Assembly: GCF_034190915.1 (NCBI RefSeq)
Contig: NW_026947484.1
Coordinates: forward strand, 135,258,982 to 135,322,981
Reading direction: 5' to 3'
From: Cavia porcellus
Lineage: Eukaryota; Chordata; Mammalia; Rodentia; Caviidae
Length of the DNA stretch: 64,000 nt
In this document: in pieces, positions 1-11,480 of the stretch
Layout of the letters: each line of letters begins with the position of its first letter
Numbering within the stretch: the stretch's first letter is position 1
Translations under genes and position numbers: made by a program
The notes under the pieces: generated by a model
The model's database searches: none
The model's input: only the letters and a program-made list of their open reading frames with translations
Told to the model about the DNA's origin: nothing

Positions 1-877
1 ATAAACTTTATCATGTTTTTTAGTTTCCTATCTTACTATTAATTTAAATGTCTTTATTCAATTATTGTTTATCTTCATCTCATTTAACTTTTTTGAAGAG
101 CATTTAAAACTACATGACATTTATTTAATACATATACGTCTTGTTTGTGCATGATTATGTGTGGACACAAACTTGTGTGTTCTTGATCTGTAATATAAAA
201 GTTTCAACAGGTTAGAGACTTTGTTTTATATCTTAAGTGCCTAAAATAGTTGCTGATACATAGGCAATACTCAGTAAATGTATAAAGAGTGAATACGTGA
301 ATGAATCTGATTTTACAAAGCAGGATTTATTGAATTTTGAGTGAACACATGCCATCAAATAAATGAAAGCAGACTTTTGGATTCTTATAGAGGGAAACAT
401 TACTTTAGTAGTAAGAAAGAGAAAATTTAAGTCAGTGCAAATAAATGAAAAATTACATATTGTATTTTATTGTGTTAAGTGAATACACAAAATACCAGCA
501 ATTATTTTACTAATGCTTTATATAAAATGATTATAGTACCTTTCATATCTAGGAAACTAATGTTATAGGCATTCTTAATACAGTTTTACTAAATCACTTG
601 TTTGAAATTATAGAGTTTTCATTATTCATGGTTGTATGATTTTCATGTGTATCTAGTGATTACATGTTAATATTTTCAAGTTTTGAAGAAAGGTACTTAA
701 TCTAGTAATGCCATTTTCTTAGATATAGATTGTAAAATTTCATAAATATTTGAGTGAAAATCGTATGTTCTCTTTTGTAACATACTTTGTGTTATGCTTT
801 GAAGACAAATTAAATGTTCAACAATTTTTAACAAATTACAAGAAACCTAAGAATGATTCTTAAACTTTGTATTCCAG
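1..877 (+). other. SYCP1 intron upstream of window exon 1
   Basis: AT-rich intron. The only recognisable item is a MIR-like remnant at about 205-305, with the pattern of a recurring 'gcctaaaatagttgctgatacatag' theme in degraded form and an AATGAAT end. I searched for the preceding SYCP1 exon (ending ...NNIEK) and did not see it. Confidence 0.6.
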
Positions 878-947
878 AAAATGATAGTAGCTTTTGAGGA
901 ACTTCGTGTGCAAGCTGAGAATTCCAGACTGGAAATGCATTTTAAGT
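878..947 (+). CDS. SYCP1: SYCP1 window exon 1 (70 bp)
   Basis: It begins in phase 0 after TATTCCAG and ends one base into a Leu codon before GTAGGA. It encodes KMIVAFEELRVQAENSRLEM and three further residues. This is the highly conserved SYCP1 coiled-coil segment near residue 220 of the human protein as I remember it. No earlier exon was found in bases 1-877. Confidence 0.95.
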
Positions 948-1482
948 GTAGGAATCTCATTTAATTTTTATATTACTCTTTTGGGATTTTAATTTTTATT
1001 AGATTCTGTTAATGTTTTTATCCCTTCAGTTAGATGCCTCAATTATTTCCAATTCTGTTTGTTTCTTAAATCTTTCTAAATCTTGTGAAATATAGCTGGG
1101 AATTAATATATATTAAAAATAACTTTTGGCTTTAGATCTACATTTTTCATGCCGTGAAACTTATGGTTCATACTTAATTTTTTAAATGTATAACTTGGTT
1201 TTTATATTTCCTTGTAAAATATATGTGTTAAGATAATTATATATATCTCTAACATTTTATTGTAGATTAATGTGCTGCAAAGAATGAAATTTTATGTGTG
1301 TGCTGAATGTAGAATTTTAAGTAATAACTTTGAAATTACTAAATTTCACTAAACAGAATTAGGAAAATTAGGAAAATAACAGTTATAGTGTTGAGATAAA
1401 TGAGGTAATGAAATAATTTTGTTTGTATTAAAAAACTATACAATTAACATGTTAAGACATGATATATTTTTTATTTTTGAAG
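948..1482 (+). other. SYCP1 intron between exons 1 and 2
   Basis: 535 bp, strongly AT-rich. No repeat or other element that I can support. Confidence 0.6.
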
Positions 1483-1556
1483 TAAAGGAAGATTGTGAAA
1501 AAATACAGCACCTTGAAGAAGAATACAAGAAAGAAGTAAATGACAAGGAAAATCAG
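1483..1556 (+). CDS. SYCP1: SYCP1 window exon 2 (74 bp)
   Basis: The acceptor is TTTTTGAAG. The first two bases complete the split Leu codon, and 24 codons follow, including KIQHLEEEYKKEV and ending NDKENQ. The donor is CAG followed by GTTTTTT, which fits the exon-side consensus but lacks A/G at +3 and G at +5, so it is a weak site. The frame continues correctly into exon 3. Confidence 0.95.
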
Positions 1557-1609
1557 GTTTTTTTAAAAACAGCTATTTATATTTTCTTTAAATATTAGTT
1601 AACTTTTAA

Positions 1610-1800
1610 AAGTTTTTGATCACAAATTTGTATGTATTTATGAGGTACAGCATGATATTTTGATTCATGTACACATTGGGCAGTGATCAGTGGAGGATAG
1701 TTAGTCTATCTACTACCTAAACTTATAAAGGTTTTTATAGTGTATACATTGAAATTCTCCTATTATGAGTTATGTGATATTGTATTCTTTTTTTCTAATT
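1610..1800 (-). repeat. Old L1 3' UTR fragment
   Basis: The stretch beginning near TATTTATGAGGTACAGCATG and running through TGATTCATGTACACATTGGG matches the decayed 3' UTR of old mammalian L1M-type elements as I know it. Similar pieces occur at about 25275-25500 and 35930-36020. Confidence 0.5.
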
Positions 1801-2189
1801 CCTAAGTACTTATAATTTCAAAAGAAGCTTGTATTTGTTGACTGCATGACATGTTTCTGAAATAATTTTAATATTGCATCCAAATATTCAGCAGTTTCAT
1901 GTCCAAATTAATTTTCAGTGACTCAGATATATACAATGAATGCTTGGTTTTTAATCAATGACACAGTATTTATGTCTGTTTTCATTGCTGTAAAAATGAT
2001 TATATTTTATGAGAAATTTTGTTTAGACAAATCTAATACAATGTAATCAATGACCGTCAACCTATATTTTGTAGTTTGTGTTGAAATATACTATGACATA
2101 CCAAAGAAAGAAAATTGAAATATTTCTTTATTTTTAAATATCACATAATGGAAATCTTGAAAGTGACTATTTGTATCCTTTGACATTTG

Positions 2190-2371
2190 TAGGAATGGCA
2201 ATTTCAGCCTGATGCAGCACTCTGGGAGTTTGAGGCAGGAGCATTGAAAATTCAAATTCCACTCAGGAAATTTAGTAATAACCTGTCTCAAAATAAAATG
2301 ATAAATGGAAAGAGGGACTATAGCTCAGTCATAAAGTGACCTAGGATTTGATTTCTAGTAGAAAAAAAATA
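2190..2371 (+). repeat. Degraded B1-ID dimer SINE
   Basis: The left half (GATGCAGCACTCTGGGAG ... AACCTGTCTCAAAATAAAA) is B1-like. The right half (ACTATAGCTCAGTCATAAAG ... GATTTGATTTCTAGTA) is an ID-like tRNA part, followed by an A-run. Confidence 0.7.
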
Positions 2372-2589
2372 ATGGAATGTTAGTTTCAAATTATTACTAC
2401 GGCAACTTTGTCGCTTTTTACAGTTTCCACAGTAAAAAGCGATATATTAGGAATCCTCTTCTATTTCCCACTATTGTTACAGTTTTTCTCCATTTGCCAG
2501 AAGATATCTTAATAATCACAGTTAAAGATATGTACAGTAATTAAAAAAATGGAAAGTATGGAAAAGATAGAGTTTTAAAATAGTTATCT

Positions 2590-3460
2590 TTTATTAGTAT
2601 ATGTTTGCAATTCATGCAGTTTACATTCATATTTGGAGTTGTATACATATTATAACCTGTTTCTTTTTTTTTATACCCTTCCTGCCCCTCCAGTTCTCCT
2701 ATCTCCTTTTTCATACTTGTTGATATTATTTGTCTTAGCTTATGTATGGCATACAGTGTTTGGGGTTAGTAGGTTCCTGTGCATGGCATATGTTCATTCT
2801 TGTAATTTCCCCTTCCCCTCCTTCTCACCCGTGCCCTTGTTCCCTTGGATTACTTCCCTATTGTAAGACATCTGTCCCCTTTCCATCCATCTTTTGTCAT
2901 TTTGTTTATTTGTACTTTGCCTCATATGCTATTTAAGCTTGTGCATCTGGTTTATTTCACTCAATATTATATTTTCCAGGTACATCCATTTTCCTACGAA
3001 TGTCTCAAATATGTTGCGCTTTATAGTATTCCATTATATACAGAAACCACATTTTCTTTATCTAATTGTCTATTAGTGAGTATACAAGCTGCTTCCAGTA
3101 TTTAGCTGTTATGAATTGTGCTGCTATAATACTTGGTATGCAAGTATTGCTGTAATATGATGACTTAAGCTCTTTGGGGATGATACCTACATGAGGGATA
3201 GCTGGGTCAGTGGAATTTCTAATTTTAGTTTTTTTGAGAAATCTCCATACTGATTATTATAATGGCTGTACCATTTACATTCCCACCAACAATGCAGGAG
3301 GGTTCATTTTCCACCACAGCTTAGCCAACTTGTTAGTTTTTGATTTCCTAATTATTCCAGTTCTTTCCAGAGTAAGATGGAATCTTAGGGTTGTTTTAAT
3401 TTACATTTTAGAGCTTTAAATTTTGATTAAATGATATTTCTGTGTGTACTTTTTACTTGG
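2590..3460 (-). repeat. L1 3' end: 3' UTR and ORF2 C-terminus, 5'-truncated
   Basis: Read on the minus strand this is the L1 ORF2 C-terminal region (the block around 'gctgctataa', 'ccatactgat', 'cccaccaacaa') followed by a pyrimidine-rich 3' UTR at lower coordinates. It is heavily decayed, with no usable ORF. Confidence 0.8.
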
Positions 3461-3844
3461 ATCTTTTGAAAAAGTTAACAATGTTTTTGTATTTTAATTT
3501 TAAGCCACAATTCCAAAAGAAGTCTTTTTAAACTTAAAATTGTTTATTATAAAGCATACAAAAATAGTATTGTGCCACAAAAGCTTGTTGAGAATTCTTG
3601 GTGCATGAACAGAATTTACAGATTACTGGATTTCTGTGAAATTTGATCATAGACCAACCCCCCCCCCCCTTTTTCCTTGGCTTCTTGAAATTCCTGTCTG
3701 GGAATAGACTTGGCTGATGTATTATAGAATGGAGTGTGGTGAGTCAGAAAGGGCAAGCTGAGTCTCACCCACTTTGTGGATTGACTTCAAATGATATTCT
3801 TTTTTTCTTTACCTCTCTCTGTACTTGGAATATGCATATTCCTA

Positions 3845-3930
3845 TATTTTTTTTCATAATTGGGGACTGAACCTAGGGCCTTGCATATACTAGGCACAGG
3901 CCCTACCACTGAACCACTCTCCTCATGTGT
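3845..3930 (-). repeat. ID-type tRNA SINE
   Basis: TTGGGGACTGAACCTAGGGC followed by TACCACTGAACCACT is the reverse complement of the ID body with its A and B box positions. It lies antisense to SYCP1. Confidence 0.75.
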
Positions 3931-4624
3931 CTCTTACTCAGTATACCTGTGTCTCTTCCAATGATAAACTGGGGTTAGTTCTTTCTCTGCATTGGCTATC
4001 AGGTGGTAGTATCCAGGATGAGAGGTTGGGTGACCCTATGGAATTTTTGCTACTATTTACAGAATTCAGTTTGTACTTATTCTCTTGTTTTATACCCTAG
4101 ACAGTATTTGTTGTCTTTAATTTATGAAACACTTCATGGTGGGTTATCTTCTTGTTGTACAGGCTCTTAAGTTTGGCATTAGTATCCTAAGCCATTCTTC
4201 ATTCCTTTCAGTTGCTTTCTTTTTATATTACAATTTGGATGTTAGGAGTTTATTGGCTTCATCAAAATGAAGTAAGTCTCTGTTGTTTTCTGGTTGATTT
4301 TTGGGTAATTTGGAGATGAAAATGGGAGAAAAGGCCTTTTTGTCATGTTGAATATAGTAATCTTCAGCCTATCTTTGAAAGTTTAACTTCCACCTTTTCT
4401 TCACCTGAATTATATACTCTAGCCATCAGAGTTACTTTAAATAACTGAATAAAATATGATTTCTCAGTCTTTTGTGTTTTTTTTCATAGTAAAATAGCTT
4501 TTGTTCAAAGGGGTATAACTTTTCAATAGCAAATAAAGGACTGATGAATGTACTATTAACATTTTTAGTGGGCTGGTAGTAAATATTGCAGGCTAAAATC
4601 GTTAAATTTCATGGAACTTTTTAA
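3931..4624. other. Intron stretch with no identified element
   Basis: Unique-looking AT-rich intron sequence. I recognise no gene or repeat family here. Confidence 0.4.
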
Positions 4625-5160
4625 AGTCTATTTTTTATCAGCACATGTTTACATTACATAGTGATTACTTTCTTTGTGCAGAATTGGTGCATGGACGTAG
4701 CATATCTCAATTCTTTTTTGTCTCCTTTCCCTTGCCTCCCTACCCTCTCTTGATCTTCCTCCAATTTGAAAAACACCTATCTTCCTGCTTTCTATTATCT
4801 ATCTTTTATTTTGCTCTTGATTTATATTTTAGGTTTTTCACTTGTGAAATTTAAGTTCCTGAACCTGATTTATTTCGCTTAATATTATGGTCTCACAAGA
4901 TTGAAATTTCATCTTGCTCCAGAAAAAATGGCTTAAAAATCATCAAAAAATTGAATAATAAGTGCTCATAAATTACAGGGTAAAAAAAAAAAAGAACACT
5001 TTTACATTGTTGGTGGGAATGTAAATTATTTTAACCACTATGAATATCAGTATGAATATTTTTTTCAAAAAAACTAAAGTTAGAAATTACACTTAAGTTA
5101 TTCTACTTCTAGATATCATTTGAACGAGTTAGAAAAAAACCTTATGTTTATAGCAGCAGT
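4625..5160. repeat. L1 3' fragment with inverted 5' part
   Basis: 4625-4925 is L1 3' UTR/ORF2 end on the minus strand. From about 4930 the sequence switches to the plus strand of a neighbouring L1 segment (TTACATTGTTGGTGGGAATG, CTACTTCTAGATATCATTTG). This inverted junction is the usual product of twin priming during L1 insertion. Confidence 0.65.
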
Positions 5161-5329
5161 CTTTTGTGTTCTTATGTCAACCTATGTTTATTTCCTCATG
5201 TTTTCCTGATTAATTTTTCTATATCAAGATTCAATTTAGTCTTTTGAGAATGAATTATTTATTCTCCCAAGACTGATTTAGGTTCCTTTTCTGTTTCCTG
5301 TGACATTTTTGTCCTGCTACTAATACTTT

Positions 5330-5450
5330 TCTGGTGTAGTTGTGTGCCTTCCAGTCTAAGTGCAGAGTTTCTTGAAGGTAAATTCCCTCATCTTTGTATA
5401 CCCAAAACTTATGGTTTTTGGTGCTCAGCAACTTTTATTGAATGAATAAA
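5330..5450 (+). repeat. MIR-like or related ancient repeat
   Basis: The segment ending TTTATTGAATGAATAAA has the typical end of an ancient mammalian MIR or similar repeat. Heavily diverged. Confidence 0.4.
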
Positions 5451-5696
5451 CCTCATTATGTAATCTTCTCAGCAATAACTTGAAAGACCTAGTGTAATAT
5501 TGGATATATAATACTAGCTTGTTCATTCATTTAATGCCTGATTATTATGTAACACATAATACATGATTATTATATAATCATGTGTTAAATGCCAAGAATA
5601 GCTATCTGAAAAGCATGTAAACTAATAGTAGTTGATAAGTGCTAAGGTGCCATATTTAACTTTTTATATCTGTGCTTTAAAAAAACTTTATTTTAG

Positions 5697-5805
5697 GTAT
5701 CACTACTGTTGATCCAAAGTACTGAGAAAGAAAATAAAATGAAGGAGTTAATATTTCTGCTAGAAGAATCCAGAGATAAAGTTAATCACTTAGAGGAAAA
5801 GACAA
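5697..5805 (+). CDS. SYCP1: SYCP1 window exon 3 (109 bp)
   Basis: The acceptor is TTATTTTAG and the donor GTAAGA. It has 36 codons plus one base, beginning VSLLLIQSTEKENKMK and containing FLLEESRDKV, a signature stretch of SYCP1. Leucines and isoleucines fall at heptad spacing. It follows a 4.1-kb intron filled with L1 and SINE remnants. Confidence 0.96.
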
Positions 5806-6289
5806 GTAAGAATTTATATAAGAAAATGTAATGTCATGTCTTTTTCTTGTTATGCTCTAAATTTTGGCTTTCATTGTAAGTTTGTTGTAATACTTGCTAG
5901 TAATCCTCAGCCTAGATTGGATTGGTTGAAGAGGACATAATCAAATCACTAGGGGAGCATTTTAGAAGTCATTGAAAAATATATGAATATTTATATTTTA
6001 AAAAGATATGAAAGATATGAAAAAAGATATGAAAAAGATATGAAAGAGGACTTCCAGAAGTTCTTTAAAAAGTGATAGGAACAGTGGAATATGTGTTTGA
6101 AGGAAGAGGGGCGTATTTTGAGTGTATAATGATTAATACACATTTAAAAAATTTACACTCACTTATATTTTTGATCATTCTTTGTATGCTCATCTTTTAA
6201 AAAATTTCCACACCTTTAGCCTTCTTTAAGTTTCAACAGCATGCTTCAGAAAAACAGAAATGTATGTCTTTTTTGTTTACTGATGCATT

Positions 6290-6358
6290 TTAAGTCCCTA
6301 GAACAGTACCTGAAGCCTAGGAAGTGCAGTACAAATATTTTATAAATTAATGAATCCA
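6290..6358 (+). repeat. MIR fragment
   Basis: CCCTAGAACAGTACCTGAAG, then the AAATTAATGAA end, match the 3' part of MIR in decayed form. Confidence 0.5.
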
Positions 6359-6359
6359 G

Positions 6360-6740
6360 TTTTCTGCAGAGTTTTTATGTATGGCTGCTGAACTTGTCAA
6401 GAGCTTTTTCTGCATCTGTTGAGGTGATCATATGCTTTTGTCTTTGGCTCTGTTAATACAGTGTATTACATTTATGGATTTATGTATATTGAACCATCCT
6501 GTGGTGAAATTCCACTTGATCATGGTGTACAATATTTTTGATGATTTGTTGCAATCTGCCAGTATCTTTTATTGAGGATTTTTGCATCAATGTTCATTAG
6601 AGAGATTTGCCTATAATTCTCTTTCCCTGAATCTTGCCTGTAATTCTCTTTCCCTGAATCGGGGTGGGTCTTTTGGCTCCCAGCCCACATGCCTGCTGGC
6701 TCACAGGAAGGGCAGGCTGATTTCTTGATCATCTTCCTGG
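6360..6740 (-). repeat. L1 fragment: ORF2 reverse-transcriptase region joined to 5' UTR-like end
   Basis: The minus strand carries the RT-region block (around LMNIDAKILNK) at 6360-6660, including a 27-bp tandem duplication at 6607-6660. Near 6670 it passes abruptly to a GC-richer segment, CTGGCTCACAGGAAGG, which resembles 15890-15945. I read the latter as L1 5' UTR, so the copy has lost most of ORF1 and ORF2. Confidence 0.6.
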
Positions 6741-7210
6741 CCCATAACTACTAGTTTCATTATTTTTTTATTACTTGAATTTTCCCTTGACTACTTGAAA
6801 GTTTTTGTGTTTCTGTTTTTGTTAGCAGTTGGATCAATTACTTTTCAAAGTGTAAACCTAATTAGTATATTTACCTTCTTTGGCTATTCAAGCATATTAG
6901 AGAATTAGTTCCATTTCCCATTTTCTCCTATTTTCATTCTGTAGACTGAACCTTTTTATTATTACTTTAGTCAGGTAATGTTTATATGGTTTTACCTATA
7001 TAGTCTTCCTGCTCTTTTCTTTTTCTTTGTTTGTAATTTAAATTTTTACTTTTCTACTTCAAAGAAGAATCTCTTTTAATGATACTGTAAACTCTTAGAT
7101 CATGTCTGAAAATTTGCTTATTGATCTTCATCCATAAAGGATGTTTTTGTTTATGTATTTCCAGGTTGGCCTTGCCCTTCTCTTTCTTTTCTTTTCCTCC
7201 ACTATTCACA
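6741..7210. other. Intron stretch before the pseudo-exon
   Basis: AT-rich, with no confident element. It ends in a long pyrimidine-rich tract (about 7170-7207) that serves as a plausible polypyrimidine tract for the pseudo-exon at 7213. Confidence 0.4.
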
Positions 7211-7212
7211 AG

Positions 7213-7312
7213 ACTTAAAAGAATCAAATGAGAAGCATCAGAGCTAGAAGATATTAAAATTTTGCAAAAAAAGTGGTATGATTTAAAAATTGACTAGTGT
7301 GTAATAGGTCAC
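7213..7312 (+). pseudogene. Decayed duplicate of SYCP1 exon 4 with donor and intron flank
   Basis: Positions 7213-7275 match exon 4 from its LKESNEK codons to its last base, but about 30 bp are missing in two places. The match continues through the donor GTATGA and about 37 bp of downstream intron, so this is a DNA-level duplication and not a processed copy. Just upstream is a long pyrimidine tract ending CACAAG that could act as an acceptor. Read in the frame set by exon 3, the copy hits TAG after AGC, so inclusion would end translation. Confidence 0.85.
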
Positions 7313-8108
7313 ATTATTAATTAGAGGCAACAGATGGACAAATACATAGAAGGAATAGTTTGTTAATCTGTGTGCCTAATTTGATTTTTCTTATATGCTT
7401 TTTTGATTCTATTTTAGTTATATATATATATAAATAGTTTAAATGCTCATCTTTGAGTTCTTGGAAGGTAATAATCTTGAAAAGAGTAAGTTTGATGGTG
7501 GCAAAGAACCTAAAAAGACTTTCTTCAAAATAAAATACACAAATGATAAAATGGTATAGAAAATATTCAGCATCATCAGTCATTGATGAAATCTACATTC
7601 ATTTTAATGTCTTCTATTAATGATATGGTACCAGTATATATGTTTTAGTGTTTGTTGTCTGGTTTCCAAAATATTTATTTTCTACTTGTTGAATAGTTTT
7701 AAATTTTGATTAAACCAACTTATCAAACAAATGATTTAGTATTTTCTAATGAAATTAGCTTGTTCAGTTTCTAGTGTTTTTCTGAATTTAAGTCAAACTG
7801 TTGGCTAGATAGAAAATCTCTGTTCCCAAATAGTTGGCCATTTTCCATTATCCTCTTTATTTTCCCAAGCTGATGCAGTGCAAGCAGGTGGAAAGGGAAA
7901 ATCTACATTAAATGGAATAAACAAGATATATGAACATTTTTCCCCCACAAAGTTTTATGGTCACCAATATTTAATGTGTTAATATTTGCATAATTCTCTC
8001 TTGTTTTGGACTGTTGTACAATGGAAAAAGAGTAGTTGTTACAAATAGCAATTTCTTTTGGTATGTATTTTCTATTAAGTACCACATATATTGAACTTTC
8101 TGTTTTAG
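7313..8108 (+). other. SYCP1 intron 3, distal part
   Basis: 796 bp of AT-rich sequence with a short (TA)n run near 7421-7432. I can support nothing else. Confidence 0.5.
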
Positions 8109-8203
8109 AATTACAGGATGAAAACTTAAAAGAATCAAATGAGAAGAAGAATCTTTTGGCATCTGAACTAGAAGATATTAAAATGTCCTTGCAAATAAGT
8201 GTG
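8109..8203 (+). CDS. SYCP1: SYCP1 window exon 4 (95 bp)
   Basis: The acceptor is CTGTTTTAG and the donor GTATGA. The exon completes a split Lys codon and then encodes 31 residues including LQDENLKESNEKKN and SELEDIKMSLQ. The frame is open. A shortened, decayed copy of this exon with about 37 bp of its downstream intron lies 0.9 kb upstream at 7213-7312. Confidence 0.96.
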
Positions 8204-8249
8204 GTATGATTTAAAAATTGACTAGTGTGTAATAAGTCACGAAATCAGT

Positions 8250-8640
8250 CAACAAATTTAGTGAATACTACGACCATGTGCAAGACCCATAGATTCAACT
8301 ACAGAAGATACAGTCTCAGTGTACAAAATGCTTATATTAGAGATATTTGATAAAAGCACATCAAAAGTATAATTTTTTAAAACACAAGAACAACTTAGGT
8401 ACCAGCAGAGTGATTCAGGCTAGTTAATTACTAAAAACAGTTCTAAGAATTAAAAGAACTCTTTGGGCTGGGTTGTATGGGAAAATTTCAAGGAGGAATT
8501 GAAACTATACATGAGATTTTGATAAAGGTAAATTGAGATAAGGTAGTGCGTTGGTATTCCTGGGTGACTAAGCGGGATGGTGGATGGGGCAAAGTGGAGG
8601 GCAGGTGGGAGCACTAGTTTATGGAGCGAATGATCTGTTT
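8250..8640 (-). repeat. Ancient L2-like LINE fragment
   Basis: The pattern 'acagaagatacagtctcagtg' onward resembles the reverse complement of the L2 3' region. Highly diverged, so the family call is a judgement from memory. Confidence 0.45.
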
Positions 8641-8684
8641 TCTTAAGGCCTTTGGGTCATTGCTTTTGTTCTTATTTCATTTAG

Positions 8685-8869
8685 AGTACTCAGAGGGTTT
8701 TAGAAGAAGATTTTCAGAAAGCAACAAAAGCAGCATGTCAACTTACTGAAGAAAAAGAAGCTCAAGTGGAAGAACTGAATAAAGCTAAAATTGCTCATTC
8801 ATTTGTGGTTACTGAATTTAAAACTACTATCTGCAACTTGGAAGAATTATTAAGAACAGAACAACAAAG
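8685..8869 (+). CDS. SYCP1: SYCP1 window exon 5 (185 bp)
   Basis: This is the largest exon in the window. The acceptor is TTTCATTTAG and the donor GTAAAA. It has 61 codons plus two bases, encoding STQRVLEEDFQKATK, then CQLTEEKEAQVEELNKAK, AHSFVVTEF and NLEELLRTEQQ. The Arg codon is split with exon 6. HSFVVTEF is one of the best-conserved marks of SYCP1. Confidence 0.97.
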
Positions 8870-10013
8870 GTAAAATATTTTTTATTTAAGAAAATAAAAA
8901 ATTTCTAATATTCATTACTATTTTTATTCATTGCTCTTTTTTATGTATATAGTTTCTACTTCTGAAATACATTTCAGAACTTTGTATTGGGTAGGCAGAT
9001 ATTATAGGAAAATAACAGCATAAAGAAGCAGGTATTCTCTAGAACAGTTCCCATACATGCTATGATCTGTAGCTTGACTGATGTAGTGATATGATATATG
9101 TTTATTGAAACTATTACCTTTATAGGCGTAATTTCTAGGATGGGAATTTATTTTACTAGGATATGCAACCTGTTTTCTGATTTATAAATTTAGCAACTAT
9201 TCTGGAAAACAGTAGATATTACTCTATGCTTATTAAATTAATGGCCATGGTTGATTATGTATAACATATATGCATTTCATTGAAATAGCTGTCTAGAAGT
9301 TGAGCATTAGAAGCTGATTTTGTTATTAATGACTATTTTAAGGAGATATATATTAAACTGTTGTGAAGCTGAGGTACTTACTTTGGGGTTAATTTTAGTA
9401 GGGTAAAAGAGAAAAGTAGTTTTTCAAATCAGGGTCTAGTTCTACCAGTATTTCTTATCCATTTTTTGTGCATGAAGAAGGAGGAAAAGCCAGCTTTTGT
9501 AGCTGCATTAATCATACGTATTCTTTATTGAAGAATAAACTGAGTTCTTTATTGAAGAATAAATATGCAGACAAATTTTAAAATTATGAGTTAGATTCAT
9601 CTGATCCAGTACTTCAGTGTGATAATTTGAAGAAACAGAGTCAGAGGAGTTAAGAAAATGATACTTAATTGTCATACATGTGGTGTTCTTAGGTAGAATT
9701 TAGTAATAGTTACATACGTATTTTTCGAAATTCTAGGATGTGCTAATTTATCAGTAAAGATAAATTATTACCAGTAAGCCTTAAGGTTTTATTTAGATAT
9801 AGTTAATATAAAATTATGATTTGTAATAGTGTTATCTTATTCCAAAATATTATACTATATACAAAGTAAGTACTCAATATATTTAATACTGTAGTTGAGC
9901 AAATGTTTTTGCTATGATATAACAATTGATGAATTGTACGAGTTTTAGTTTTTATGGTAGATAAATTCTGACCAAAAGAATGTTTTACATTGTAAAATAA
10001 CATATTTTACAAG
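8870..10013 (+). other. SYCP1 intron 5
   Basis: 1.1 kb of AT-rich sequence. A short local repeat of about 17 bp (TTCTTTATTGAAGAATAAA) occurs twice at about 9520-9562. No mobile element recognised. Confidence 0.5.
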
Positions 10014-10081
10014 ATTGGAAAAAAATGAAGATCAGTTGAAAACACTAACCATGGAGCTTCAGAAGAAATCAAGTGAGCTGG
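10014..10081 (+). CDS. SYCP1: SYCP1 window exon 6 (68 bp)
   Basis: The acceptor is ATTTTACAAG and the donor GTAAGA. One base completes the Arg codon, and 22 codons follow (LEKNEDQLKTLTMELQKKSS, then EL) plus the first base of Glu. This nearly repeats the known mammalian protein. A 7.1-kb intron follows. Confidence 0.96.
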
Positions 10082-10712
10082 GTAAGATTTAGACAATGCT
10101 GTATACTTTGATACTATTGGCTAATTATAAAAGATAGTTGGTAAAGAAAATTTAAATTTTAAATACTTCAGTTTTACTATGTATTTATTAGATACTGAGA
10201 GGTTTAGGGAACCTAAGAGGTGTTTGTATCCTTAGTAATTCTTAGTGAGAAATGTGTGCTATATTTTAAGTAAATTTTAAAATTTCATTGCTTAATCTTG
10301 TTGGGGTGGTAGCTACTCATAATAGGAAAATGTGATCCTATATTATCATATAGTATTGTTAATATGTATCAACTTTCATAATCAAAAGAAAGAGGTTCTA
10401 TAATTATTTGTTGAATTTATGACCATTTAGTTAGATAATTTTAATGATTTATGCTTAGTATTTACAGATCTATGAATATTTACAGATCTACATATCTATG
10501 TAGAGAATTAAAAACACAAAATATATTTTTGTAATCCAAAAAAAGGATTTTTATAAAGACAGTTTATGAATTAATAGGCATTTTTCTAGAATATCTCCAC
10601 AACTTTCTGCAAGCTTTATTATTAGCTTTGAATCTGTGTATAATTAAAATAATTAGAACTAATGTTACTTAAAATTTGAAATATTTACTTAATATTTCAA
10701 AAGTAGCCTTTT

Positions 10713-10896
10713 AGTTGGGTATGGTGGCACATGCTGGTAATTCCAGCACTCTGGAGACTGAGGCAGGAGGACTGCCACAAATTCAAGGCCATCCTAGGCT
10801 ACATAGTAAGTTCAAGACAAGCCTCAGCTACATAGCAAGACGCTGTCTCAAAAAGACGCAAACAACCAAAAAAAAAAAAAAAAAAAAAAAAAAAAC
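10713..10896 (+). repeat. B1-type SINE with duplicated right half and long A-tail
   Basis: It starts GTTGGGTATGGTGGCACATG, with the Pol III A-box region. The phrase 'ctacatagtaagttcaagac' recurs as 'gctacatagcaagac', showing a partly duplicated right half. It ends in a run of nearly 30 A. Sense to SYCP1, in intron 6. Confidence 0.9.
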
Positions 10897-11480
10897 CAAA
10901 AATACCCTGTGTTGTTGAACCATATATATGTTTTTCTTTTTGAAATATTTTTCCATTGTTGATTAACTCATTGTCATTCAAAATTGTACTTACACAAATC
11001 AAATAATTTTATTCTAAGGTTATTTTATATTAGCATGGTTTAAATGCATACTCAACTTAAAAATCTTTTGTCATAGCATAAAGTACTGTTTTAAACCACT
11101 GCATATATTTATTTTCTTTAAAATCAGTTAATGTAAACTAAGGAGTAGTTGTGCTCCTTAAAATATGTGTATTGGGTATTTATCTGCAGCAGTTTACTCT
11201 AATATTGCAATTAATTGTCCCCAACAAATTCAGTTACATTTTGTGATTTGCTCATATTAGAGCAGTACATTATGAAAAGTTTGAGTATTGTGTAAGTAAA
11301 ATATGCTTTGGAGAAATTTCTAATTCTTATGAAAGAAGTATTGAACATATAAAACCATTTAAGCAGTGCTTTGGAATATGAGGGTGACCAAGAGTTAGGG
11401 TAAAGGAAGAAGATACTAGAACTTCAATTAATGAATAATACACGATTATATTATATCACATAAAATATAAATATCTTTGT
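10897..11480 (+). other. Intron 6 stretch without recognised element
   Basis: AT-rich, no supported feature. Confidence 0.4.

Noticed and set aside
3659..3672. Poly-C run as a regulatory site
   Set aside because: A simple mononucleotide tract in intron; no support for function.
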